Positions 51,525 to 59,204 of a stretch of 64,000 bases of DNA are shown piece after piece; positions within the stretch are counted from its first letter, which is position 1; each line of letters opens with the position of its first letter. The notes under the pieces were generated by a model that searched no databases, was not told the DNA's origin, and saw nothing but the letters and a program-made list of their open reading frames with translations. The DNA comes from QANA01 sp963665505. Its GTDB lineage: Bacteria; Bacillota; Clostridia; Christensenellales; Christensenellaceae. Made by a program: the position numbers and the translations under genes. The DNA lies in the NCBI GenBank assembly GCA_963665505.1, contig OY762275.1:1116001-1180000 (forward strand). The letters are read 5' to 3'.

Positions 51525-53759
51525 ATGCTTACGGAAAATGCCGTAAAAGTTCTGGAAAGGCGCTATCTGGCCAAAGATGCCGAGGGGAAACTGATCGAGA
51601 CCTGCGACGGCATGTTCTGCCGGGTGGCTTCTGCCATCGCGGCGGGGGACAAGCTTTACGATAAAGATGCAGACACCGCCGCCATCGGGCAGGAATTTCG
51701 AGAAATGATGGAACGGCTTGCATTCATGCCCAATTCCCCGACGCTGATGAACGCCGGCCGGCCGCTCGGGCAGCTTTCCGCGTGTTTTGTGCTCCCTGTC
51801 GGGGACAGCATGGAAGAGATATTCGACGCCGTCAAAAACGCCGCGCTGATCCATAAAAGCGGCGGGGGGACCGGTTTTAGTTTTTCCCGTCTGCGCCCGG
51901 CCGGGGCATCGGTCAATTCCACCGGCGGTATCGCGAGCGGCCCCATCAGCTTTTTGAAAGTTTTCAACGCCGCTACGGAAGCGGTCAAGCAGGGCGGTAC
52001 GCGCCGCGGCGCCAATATGGGCATATTGCGGGTGGACCACCCGGACATATTGGATTTTATAAAATGCAAGCAGGACAATAACGAGATCACCAATTTCAAT
52101 ATCAGCGTGGGCATTACCGAGAAATTCATGGAAGCAGTCAAAAAAGGCGAGGACTATGACCTGATCGACCCGCATACCAAAAAGATTACGGGCACGCTAC
52201 ATGCCAAAGACGTGTTCGATCTGATCGTGTACATGGCGCATAAAAACGGCGAACCGGGCATCGTTTTCCTGGACAGGCTCAATAAGGACAACGTGGTTCC
52301 GCAGATAGCCAGGATCGAAAGTACAAACCCGTGCGGGGAACAGCCGCTGCTGCCTTACGAGAGCTGCAACCTTGGCTCGATCAATCTGAATGCGTTTGTA
52401 AAAGACGCTGCGTTCGACTATGCAGCCATGCGGGCGGTCGTATGCAAAGCCGTGCATTTTTTGGATAATGTCATCACCGTCAATAGATATCCGTTGCCCG
52501 AGATCGAAAAGATGACCAAGAACCTGCGCAAAATAGGGTTGGGCGTCATGGGGTTTGCGGATGTTCTCTATAAGCTGGGCATCCCCTATAATTCCGAAGA
52601 AGCCGTCGCCCTCGCGCGTGAGATCATGTGCACGATCCAGCAGACGGCCAAGGCCGCTTCGGCAGCGCTTGCGGAAAAGCGCGGCGCTTTCCCGCTGTTT
52701 TCAAAGAGCACGCTCAAAGACGGTGCGCCGCTTCGGAATGCGACCGTCACGACCATCGCCCCCACCGGTACGATTTCCATCATCTGCGGCGCTTCGAGCG
52801 GCATCGAGCCGGTGTTCGCACTGGTCTATGTGCGCAATGTCATGGACGATGACAAACTGTTGGAAGTACACCCGTATTTCGAACAGGTGGCAAAAGAGCG
52901 GGGCTTTTATTCCAAAGAATTGATGGAAGAAGTGGCGGAGAAGGGCAGCCTGCACGATATCGATGCCGTGCCCGAAGATATCAGGCGGCTGTTCGTGACG
53001 GCGCACGATATAGAACCCGAGTACCATATCCGCATGCAGGCGGCGTTCCAGGAATATACGGACAACGCCGTCTCCAAAACGGTGAACTTTAAGCATTCCG
53101 CAACGATAGAAGACGTAGCCAAAGTATACGAGATGGCCTATGAACTGGGCTGCAAGGGCGTAACGATCTACCGGGACGGCAGCCGGGCCGCACAGGTCCT
53201 GACAGTCGGTACCGGAAAAGAAAAGAAGGGCGATTCGGCTGTTAGTGCAGAATACGGGAATATCCGGCCACGCGAGAGGCCAAAAGTCACACAGGGCGTC
53301 ACGCAGAAGATCAGGATCGGCTGCGGCAACCTGTACGTTACGGTGAACTACGACGATAACGGTATCTGCGAAGTTTTTACCAACGTAGGCAGGGCGGGCG
53401 GCTGTCCTTCCCAGTCCGAGGCGACGAGCAGGCTGATCTCTATGGCGCTCCGTTCGGGCATGGACATCAACGTGATCATCGAGCAGCTGCGGGGCATACG
53501 CTGTCTTTCCACGCTGCGGCGCAAAGGGGTAAGCGTGCTTTCCTGCCCGGATGCCATCGGCCGGGCACTGGAACAGGTCATGAATATGCGCAACGGGAAG
53601 GAATTGGTCCCCGTAGAATCGCAGAAAGTATCCAGACGCCCCACGATGCCGCTCGGCCCGGAAAATGCAAAGCGTATCTGCCCGGACTGCGGCGCGATAC
53701 TGGAGGCGGAGGGTGGTTGCAACATATGCAAAAATTGCGGATATTCGCATTGCGGTTGA
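51525..53759 (+). CDS. nrdJ: Class II (adenosylcobalamin-dependent) ribonucleotide reductase
   Basis: Converts ribonucleotides to deoxyribonucleotides with a B12-derived radical, with or without oxygen. The 744-residue single-chain protein has ACFVLPVGDSMEEIF (first redox Cys), the active-site NPCGEQPLLPYESCNLGSINL (Cys about 269, Glu 271), PTGTISIICGASSGIEP, a TSCPD domain (about 585-670) and a C-terminal Cys-rich zinc ribbon CPDCG...CNICKNCG that likely holds the reducing thiols. The ribosome site is AGGGAGG. It is monocistronic here. No NrdB-like radical subunit gene accompanies it, as expected. Confidence 0.95.
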   Translation: MLTENAVKVLERRYLAKDAEGKLIETCDGMFCRVASAIAAGDKLYDKDADTAAIGQEFREMMERLAFMPNSPTLMNAGRPLGQLSACFVLPVGDSMEEIFDAVKNAALIHKSGGGTGFSFSRLRPAGASVNSTGGIASGPISFLKVFNAATEAVKQGGTRRGANMGILRVDHPDILDFIKCKQDNNEITNFNISVGITEKFMEAVKKGEDYDLIDPHTKKITGTLHAKDVFDLIVYMAHKNGEPGIVFLDRLNKDNVVPQIARIESTNPCGEQPLLPYESCNLGSINLNAFVKDAAFDYAAMRAVVCKAVHFLDNVITVNRYPLPEIEKMTKNLRKIGLGVMGFADVLYKLGIPYNSEEAVALAREIMCTIQQTAKAASAALAEKRGAFPLFSKSTLKDGAPLRNATVTTIAPTGTISIICGASSGIEPVFALVYVRNVMDDDKLLEVHPYFEQVAKERGFYSKELMEEVAEKGSLHDIDAVPEDIRRLFVTAHDIEPEYHIRMQAAFQEYTDNAVSKTVNFKHSATIEDVAKVYEMAYELGCKGVTIYRDGSRAAQVLTVGTGKEKKGDSAVSAEYGNIRPRERPKVTQGVTQKIRIGCGNLYVTVNYDDNGICEVFTNVGRAGGCPSQSEATSRLISMALRSGMDINVIIEQLRGIRCLSTLRRKGVSVLSCPDAIGRALEQVMNMRNGKELVPVESQKVSRRPTMPLGPENAKRICPDCGAILEAEGGCNICKNCGYSHCG

Positions 53760-53769
53760 TAAGACCGGA

Positions 53770-53800
53770 GGGAACCTTTGACCGTACCCGGGCGTCTAAT
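53770..53800 (+). promoter_or_regulatory. ECF sigma-type promoter upstream of the anti-sigma gene
   Basis: GGGAACCTTT (53770-53779) and CGTCTAAT (53793-53800) match the -35 (GGGAAC) and -10 (CGTC-TAA) elements recognised by extracytoplasmic-function sigma factors of the sigma-W/X/M/E kind; 17 bp separate GGGAAC from CGTC. Transcription would start near 53807, about 55 nt before the gene. Confidence 0.75.
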
Positions 53801-53862
53801 AGATAGTGATGGGATGAACGAAAGAAAAAGTGGCTAAAAGGTTTTGTGGGACGGGTGATTGC

Positions 53863-54573
53863 ATGGATTGCGCAAAAGCGGCGGAATTGATCAACCAATA
53901 TATAGACGGGCAACTGAGCGAAAGCGAGCTTTCTGCGCTCAGAGAGCATTTGCGGACGTGTGCGGCCTGCGGGCGGATTTTATCTCAATATGAGACGCTG
54001 GCGGAAGAGATGCACGCGCTTTCTTTGCCGACGCCCGATATCGTGACGCCGGCCCTCCTGAAGATCAAAGCGGCAAAGGCAAAAAAGCATGCGCGCTATA
54101 AGTTCTATTATGCCGCCGCAGCGGTGGCCGCCTGTTTTGTGATCGGCTTCGCCGTACTGCGTTTCATGGGTATGGGAGGAAGCGGCCGGTATGAATCCGC
54201 GGCGCTCTACGAAACGGCGGAGGACGCGGGCGTTTTGGAAGAAAACGAGGCGCGGGAAAACGAGAAAAGCGGAGGCCTGCAGGCCGGTGTGCCCCCATCG
54301 GGGACGTTTGGGGAAGATTTTTCCCCAAATACGTATTCAACAGATGCGGAAGAGACGGAGATTTTTTACCTCAGCCCGGAAGATGCGTCGCTTTTTCTCG
54401 CGGAACTGCACGCTTTGTGCGGGATCCCCCAGGAAGACTTCGCCACCAGCCGGGAGGACGGATATCTTGTGGATATCTCGGGGATACGGTCGTCGGCGGA
54501 GGCGGCTCTTTTGGTCATCGGCGTAGAGGCCGACCTCGGCGATGTTACACAGATACAGATATTTTTCATATGA
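53863..54573 (+). CDS. Zinc-finger anti-sigma factor-like membrane protein
   Basis: The 236-residue protein begins with a zinc anti-sigma motif: Cys3, then His29-x3-Cys33-x2-Cys36 (HLRTCAAC), followed by a membrane helix (about 83-104), a low-complexity extracytoplasmic segment and a C-terminal domain (about 167-236) I do not recognise. Such proteins hold an ECF sigma at the membrane until released by a signal. No sigma gene lies beside it, although it is preceded by a clear ECF-type promoter. ATG 53863 is chosen (GGGTGAT in front); an in-frame GTG at 53830 would add 11 residues. A terminator follows. Confidence 0.85.
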   Translation: MDCAKAAELINQYIDGQLSESELSALREHLRTCAACGRILSQYETLAEEMHALSLPTPDIVTPALLKIKAAKAKKHARYKFYYAAAAVAACFVIGFAVLRFMGMGGSGRYESAALYETAEDAGVLEENEARENEKSGGLQAGVPPSGTFGEDFSPNTYSTDAEETEIFYLSPEDASLFLAELHALCGIPQEDFATSREDGYLVDISGIRSSAEAALLVIGVEADLGDVTQIQIFFI

Positions 54574-54584
54574 ATCCATAAGAC

Positions 54585-54614
54585 AAGCAGCCTGTATCCG
54601 CAGGCTGCTTTTGG
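54585..54614 (+). terminator. Terminator after the anti-sigma gene
   Basis: AAGCAGCCTG pairs with CAGGCTGCTT around TATCCG, then TTGG. The 10-bp stem is perfect; the U-tract is short (T4). Confidence 0.85.
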
Positions 54615-54702
54615 CTGTCTTTATCTGTACCCCTATAGGGTGATTTCTAAAACATAAATCCGGAAACGGCATATTATACAACAAATCGAGGTGATAGTAT
54701 AT

Positions 54703-55056
54703 ATGCCAAGCAGGGGAGAAATTTATTTCGCAGATCTGAACCCGGTCATGGGTTCGGAACAGGGCGGCGTGCGTCCTGTGCTTATCATACAGAACAATGT
54801 CGGCAACAGGTATAGCCCGACGGTCATCGCCGCGGCGATTACATCCAGCGAAAAAAAGGGAAATCAACCGACGCATATCCTGCTGGACGGGATAAAAGGG
54901 CTTGCAGGCAGGAGTTATATCCTGCTGGAGCAGCTCAGGACACTGGATAAGCGCCGTCTTCTGAATAAAGTGGCCGTGCTTCCCGAAGAAGTGCAGAGAA
55001 AAGTGGATGCGGCGCTTATGGTCAGTATCGGCGTGAGCTGTGCCGGTACGGAGTAG
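54703..55056 (+). CDS. mazF: MazF/PemK-family endoribonuclease toxin (EndoA-like)
   Basis: Sequence-specific mRNA interferase. The 117-residue protein has the family start SRGEIYFADLNPVMGSEQGGVRPVLIIQN with the catalytic Arg in GGVRPVLI, then PTVIAAAITS with the catalytic Thr/Ser region and LEQLRTLDK. Closest in style to chromosomal EndoA of Bacillota. ATG 54703 follows GAGGTGA; an in-frame GTG at 54691 overlaps that site. No antitoxin reading frame precedes it: the 130-bp gap upstream contains only a terminator and a short CCCTATAGGG palindrome (54631-54640). A terminator follows. Confidence 0.94.
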   Translation: MPSRGEIYFADLNPVMGSEQGGVRPVLIIQNNVGNRYSPTVIAAAITSSEKKGNQPTHILLDGIKGLAGRSYILLEQLRTLDKRRLLNKVAVLPEEVQRKVDAALMVSIGVSCAGTE

Positions 55057-55068
55057 GGCTGTCTTTTG

Positions 55069-55095
55069 GGGCACAGGAACCTGTGCCCGTTTTTT
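55069..55095 (+). terminator. Terminator after mazF
   Basis: GGGCACAGG pairs with CCTGTGCCC almost back to back, followed by GT6. Confidence 0.88.
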
Positions 55096-55127
55096 ATGCC
55101 GGTTTTTGAGAAATAGGTTTTAATGAG

Positions 55128-55156
55128 TTGAATTATAAGAGTGCATATTGTAAAAT
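55128..55156 (+). promoter_or_regulatory. Putative promoter of the tsaE operon
   Basis: TTGAAT (55128-55133) and TAAAAT (55151-55156), spacer 17 bp, about 75 bp before tsaE. Confidence 0.6.
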
Positions 55157-55230
55157 AAGATACAAGTATGGTCCCGGATGGACAGGCCCGCGGGCATACG
55201 CAGAAAAAACGGGGGCGTGAGACGATTTTT

Positions 55231-55674
55231 ATGTATTTTACCGTGATGACAAATTCCCCGGAGGAGACTTTTTCGGTGGCGGAAAAACTGGCCGGGACGT
55301 TCCGCGGCGGCGAAGTGGTCGCTTTGGTCGGCGGGCTGGGGGCGGGCAAGACCGTCTTTGCCAAAGGGATCGCCTCGGGGCTGCAGGTCAAAGAAAAAGT
55401 TTTGAGCCCCACGTTCACGATTGTACGCGAATACACCGGGCGGCTGGGACTTAATCATTTTGATTTTTACAGGCTGGGCAGCCAGCAAGAACTGGCCGAT
55501 ATAGGCTTTGAGGAATATCTGCACGGCGGCGTGAATGTGATAGAATGGGCCGACTTGTTCCCGGATGTTCTCCCGCGGGATGCGATCCGCGTGGAGATCG
55601 TTCCTTTGGGGGATAAAAAACGCAAGATACGCATAGGCGGCTATGCGTTGGATTTGGAGGCGCGCAGGGTTTGA
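55231..55674 (+). CDS. tsaE: tRNA t6A biosynthesis ATPase TsaE
   Basis: TsaE helps TsaB/TsaD install threonylcarbamoyl-adenosine at tRNA position 37. The 147-residue protein has Walker A GGLGAGKT, SPTFTIVREY (switch-like) and HFDFYRLG, with VIEWADLFPD as the conserved later block. The start is uncertain: ATG 55231 or 55246 fit the family length; the open frame reaches 55168 without a good ribosome site. Its stop overlaps tsaB (TTGA). Confidence 0.93.
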   Translation: MYFTVMTNSPEETFSVAEKLAGTFRGGEVVALVGGLGAGKTVFAKGIASGLQVKEKVLSPTFTIVREYTGRLGLNHFDFYRLGSQQELADIGFEEYLHGGVNVIEWADLFPDVLPRDAIRVEIVPLGDKKRKIRIGGYALDLEARRV

Positions 55675-56351
55675 ACATACTTTCCATAGATACTTCGGGT
55701 GGCGCCTGTTCCGCGGCAACATCCCGGGACGGGGCTCTGGTTGCGGAGAAATACATGCATATCGGCTTCAATCATTCGGTCGTCCTGATGCCCCTGGTAG
55801 ACGATCTCCTGCGGACGGCGGGCGTCTCCATGCAGGAAATCGGCCTTTTCGCCGTAACGATCGGGCCCGGCTCCTTCACGGGGCTGCGGATCGGCGTGAG
55901 CACGGTCAAGGCTTTCGCGCAGGCAACGGGCAAACCGGTGGCGCCCGTCGGTACGCTGGATCTGCTGGCGCAGAATTTCAGTGCGTTCCCCGGTATCCTG
56001 TGCCCCATGCTCGATGCGCGCCGCGACAGGGTCTATACCTGCGTGTACCGGCAGGGCAAAAAGATCTTGCAGGACACGGTGGAACCCATAGGCTCTCTTG
56101 CCGAACGGTTGTCGAAGGAACCAGCCCAACCCCTTTTGTTTCTGGGCGACGGTGTGGATGTCTATAAAGATTTTTTCACGGCGTCCTTTCCGCGGGCGCT
56201 GTTTGCGCCCGAATTTTTGCGCTATCAGCGGGCCTCTGCGGCGATGGATCTTGCCGCGGCGGCTTTTGCGGAAGGACGTGCGCTTTCCTGTTTTGACGTG
56301 CGCCTGCAATATCTGACAAAATCGCAGGCGGAGCGGAATTTGCGAAGGTAA
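55671..56351 (+). CDS. tsaB: tRNA t6A biosynthesis protein TsaB
   Basis: Scaffold subunit of the t6A machinery, an actin-like ATPase-fold protein without full catalysis. The 226-residue protein begins ILSIDTSGGACSAA and has FAVTIGPGSFTGLRIGVSTVKAFA, the TsaB hallmark. TTG 55671 overlaps the tsaE stop; rimI follows 4 bp later. tsaD is not in the window. Confidence 0.95.
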   Translation: MNILSIDTSGGACSAATSRDGALVAEKYMHIGFNHSVVLMPLVDDLLRTAGVSMQEIGLFAVTIGPGSFTGLRIGVSTVKAFAQATGKPVAPVGTLDLLAQNFSAFPGILCPMLDARRDRVYTCVYRQGKKILQDTVEPIGSLAERLSKEPAQPLLFLGDGVDVYKDFFTASFPRALFAPEFLRYQRASAAMDLAAAAFAEGRALSCFDVRLQYLTKSQAERNLRR

Positions 56352-56355
56352 CGGC

Positions 56356-56799
56356 ATGGCGGAGATAAAAAAGGCGGACCTGGGCGACTTGACCGATGTG
56401 TTTTTTTTGGAATCTTCCTGTTTTTCCTCTCATTGGCCGATTGAGATTCTCTATGCGGATATTTGTCTGTACGAACATCCCTATTTTATCCTGCGGGAAA
56501 AAGGTGCGCCCGTCGGATATGCGGGTATGAGCATCGTTCTGGACGAAGCGCATCTGCGCAAGATCTGCGTAACGGAGCCTTTCCGCCGACGCGGATACGG
56601 CGGTCTGCTGCTGCATACGATGATAGACGAAGCCAAAGGATGCGGGGCGAAAAGCATGACGCTGGAAGTCCGGCGCGACAACGCCGGCGCCATCGCGTTT
56701 TATGAGGGTTTTGGTTTTGAACCGGCTGGCATACGGAAAAAATATTATGAAAATAAGGGAGATGCGCTGATCATGTGGAACTATGATCTGTACGCATGA
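56356..56799 (+). CDS. rimI: Ribosomal protein S18-alanine N-acetyltransferase RimI-like
   Basis: A 147-residue GNAT acetyltransferase. The acetyl-CoA loop appears in RRRGYGGLLLHTMID and the substrate block in LEVRRDNAGAIAFYEGFGFEPAGIRKKYYEN, closely matching RimI. The tsaE-tsaB-rimI order is the standard one, supporting this name; substrate not proven by sequence. Confidence 0.92.
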   Translation: MAEIKKADLGDLTDVFFLESSCFSSHWPIEILYADICLYEHPYFILREKGAPVGYAGMSIVLDEAHLRKICVTEPFRRRGYGGLLLHTMIDEAKGCGAKSMTLEVRRDNAGAIAFYEGFGFEPAGIRKKYYENKGDALIMWNYDLYA

Positions 56800-56811
56800 A
56801 ACACTGTTTCG

Positions 56812-57588
56812 ATGAATATCTGTATCCAAGGACAAAAAATCCATTATGTTGTTTCCGGCGAGGGGAGCCCTGTGCTGCTGCTCCATGGGTGGGGCGCCTG
56901 TATCGCAAGTTTCGCGCCCATCATGAACGAGCTGCAGAAATACAGGCGGGTCGTCGCGTTGGATTTTCCCGGGTTCGGAGAAAGCGCGCCGCTCGAAAAA
57001 ACCTTTTGCGTAGACGATTATACCGCGATCACGGCCGCCTTTATCCGTGCCCTCGGGATCGCCGGGGCAGATATCATCGCCCATTCCTTCGGGGGCAGGG
57101 TGGCCATCCTGCTGGCGTCCAAATATCCGGAATTGGTGGGCAGGATCGTTTTTACTGATGCGGCGGGCGTGCGCCCCAGGCGGGGCTGCAAGTATTATTT
57201 CAAAACGTATACGTATAAAGTGCTGAAAAAGCTCTCGGGCAGTGCGTCCGGGGTCAGGCTTTGTAAGCTGTTTGGCATCGATGTCAAAAAGAAGATACAG
57301 AACGCCGGTTCGGAAGATTACCGGGCGCTTTCCGGGCCGATGCGTGCGACGTTTGTAAGCGTGGTCAATCAAGACCTCACCCCGTACCTTTCTTCCATAA
57401 AGGCGCCTTCCCTGTTGATCTATGGCAGGGAAGACAAGGAAACGCCCGTGCGGTACGGTGAGATCATGGAGAAACATATCCCCGATGCCGGCCTGGTCGT
57501 GCTCGAGCATGCGGGGCACTATTCGTATCTGGATCAATTTGCGCGTTATATGGCGGTCGTCAAGGTTTTTCTGGGGGTAACTTCGTGA
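56812..57588 (+). CDS. Alpha/beta-fold hydrolase
   Basis: A 258-residue protein with the alpha/beta hydrolase signature: oxyanion HGWGAC, nucleophile elbow IAHSFGGRVA (Ser about 92), an acid residue in IYGREDKETP and the catalytic His in EHAGHYSYLD. It lies 12 bp after rimI and overlaps the MurF-like gene by 4 bp (GTGA), so it is in the same operon and might act on a cell-envelope ester; that is inference. Start ATG 56812 lacks a strong ribosome site. Confidence 0.9.
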   Translation: MNICIQGQKIHYVVSGEGSPVLLLHGWGACIASFAPIMNELQKYRRVVALDFPGFGESAPLEKTFCVDDYTAITAAFIRALGIAGADIIAHSFGGRVAILLASKYPELVGRIVFTDAAGVRPRRGCKYYFKTYTYKVLKKLSGSASGVRLCKLFGIDVKKKIQNAGSEDYRALSGPMRATFVSVVNQDLTPYLSSIKAPSLLIYGREDKETPVRYGEIMEKHIPDAGLVVLEHAGHYSYLDQFARYMAVVKVFLGVTS

Positions 57589-59192
57589 TAGTATCTTATT
57601 TATTGGCGTTTTTGGCGGCGGCGTTTTGCTTTGCCGCCAGCATACATTTCTGTCATATGTTCCAACTGGAAGGCTATAAGCCTAAGGGGTACTTCCGCTG
57701 GCTGGGGGAAGCCGGCGTGCAGCGGATGTTCTATGTGTTTATACTGGCCGGCCTTTTTATCGCTGCTTCGGTGTTTTCCGCCGTGCAGATGATGCTGGCC
57801 GCGACATCTTCCTCCCCGCTGTTTTGGATATTGGCCTGGGTGTTTATCGCGCTGTTCGTTTTGCTGGGCGGTTTGTTTGTCCGTAAATACACTGTAAAGA
57901 ACGCCAAAAAACCGTTGGTCTATACGGCGAGGGTGAAACGCCTGCTTGGGACGGAAGCGCTCCTTCTGCTTTCTTTGGCGTACGCGGGCGCGGTCGGGGG
58001 CGTGGGTATCCTGGGCATTATGATTTTGCTGTGCCCGCTATGGATCCTGTTCGCCAATGCGCTCAATACGCCGGCGGAACGCCTGGCAAAACACTACTAT
58101 TTTAGAGATGCGCAGGAAAAGCTGTCCGCCCGCAATGATATGCTCAAAATAGGCATCACGGGCAGTTATGGGAAGACCAGCACAAAATTTATACTGGGGA
58201 CGATCCTTTCCGAGAAATATGCCGTGCTTGTGCCGCCCGGGAGCTATAATACCCCGATGGGGCTGGCCCGGGTCGTACGCGAACAGATGACGCCGGCGCA
58301 TCAGGTCTTTCTGGCGGAAATGGGCGCAAAAAATATAGGGGACATCCGGGAGCTCGTAGAGCTGGTCAAGCCTCGCTACGGGATCATTACCTCCGTCGGG
58401 CCCCAGCATCTGGAAAGTTTCAAGACGATAAAGAATGTGGGAAAAACGAAATATGAGCTGATCGAAGGACTGCCGCAGGATGGCTGTGCCTTCTTTGTGA
58501 ATGACGGCGCCGTTGCCAAGCAGCTTTATGATAAGACTGCAATCAAAAAATACCTGTACGCGATCGCGTCCGAGCAGGCCGAATGGGACGTTGCCGCCAA
58601 AGATATAAAAACCGGCCCCGCCGGCAGCACGTTTACCGTTGCCTATAAGGGGGGCGGGTTTACGGTCGGCACAAAACTGCTGGGCCGGAACAATGTGCGC
58701 AATATCGTAGGCAGCATCACGGTCGCGCTGGAGCTCGGGCTTTCGGAAGAAGAGATCATCCGCGGGGTATCCAAGATACAGCCCGTCGAGCACCGGCTGC
58801 AGATCCTGCCCGGGACCAACGGCGTGACCGTGATAGACGATGCGTTCAATGCAAACCCGGAAGGCGCCCGTATCGCGATGGAGGTCCTGGCCGGATTTTC
58901 CGGGCGGAAATTCGTCGTTACGCCCGGCATGATAGAACTGGGTGAAGCCGAAGCGCGCGAGAATGCCCTTTTTGGGGAAAGAATGGCCGCCGCGGCGGAT
59001 TATGTTTTTCTGGTGGGGCCCAGGCACACACAGCCCATTTTTCAGGGGTTGGAAAAAGCGGGTTTTGACATGCGCCGCGTGTTTGTGGTAGATTCTCTTG
59101 CAGATGCTTCGGCAGGGATGGCAAAACTGTTGCGGACGGGCGATGTCGTCCTGTTCGAGAATGATCTGCCCGATAACTATAACGAACTGTGA
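57585..59192 (+). CDS. Membrane-anchored MurF-like Mur ligase
   Basis: The 535-residue protein joins a hydrophobic N-terminal region with about five membrane helices (1-165) to a Mur ligase: ATP loop GITGSYGKTSTK (about 188-199), AEMGAKNIGDI, SVGPQHLESF, and DDAFNANPEGARIAM plus GMIELGEAE as the C-terminal MurF-type signature. MurF adds D-Ala-D-Ala to UDP-MurNAc-tripeptide; soluble MurF has instead a UDP-binding N-domain. The GTG start overlaps the hydrolase stop. ddl, which makes the D-Ala-D-Ala substrate, follows 12 bp later. Whether this is the main MurF or a specialised ligase is open. Confidence 0.88.
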   Translation: MIVSYLLAFLAAAFCFAASIHFCHMFQLEGYKPKGYFRWLGEAGVQRMFYVFILAGLFIAASVFSAVQMMLAATSSSPLFWILAWVFIALFVLLGGLFVRKYTVKNAKKPLVYTARVKRLLGTEALLLLSLAYAGAVGGVGILGIMILLCPLWILFANALNTPAERLAKHYYFRDAQEKLSARNDMLKIGITGSYGKTSTKFILGTILSEKYAVLVPPGSYNTPMGLARVVREQMTPAHQVFLAEMGAKNIGDIRELVELVKPRYGIITSVGPQHLESFKTIKNVGKTKYELIEGLPQDGCAFFVNDGAVAKQLYDKTAIKKYLYAIASEQAEWDVAAKDIKTGPAGSTFTVAYKGGGFTVGTKLLGRNNVRNIVGSITVALELGLSEEEIIRGVSKIQPVEHRLQILPGTNGVTVIDDAFNANPEGARIAMEVLAGFSGRKFVVTPGMIELGEAEARENALFGERMAAAADYVFLVGPRHTQPIFQGLEKAGFDMRRVFVVDSLADASAGMAKLLRTGDVVLFENDLPDNYNEL

Positions 59193-59204
59193 AAGGGGAA
59201 AATA

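Noticed and set aside
53760..53862. Remnant of an ECF sigma gene just before the anti-sigma gene
   Set aside because: All three frames in this gap are broken by stops and none encodes recognisable sigma region 4; the stretch is explained better as a promoter and leader.
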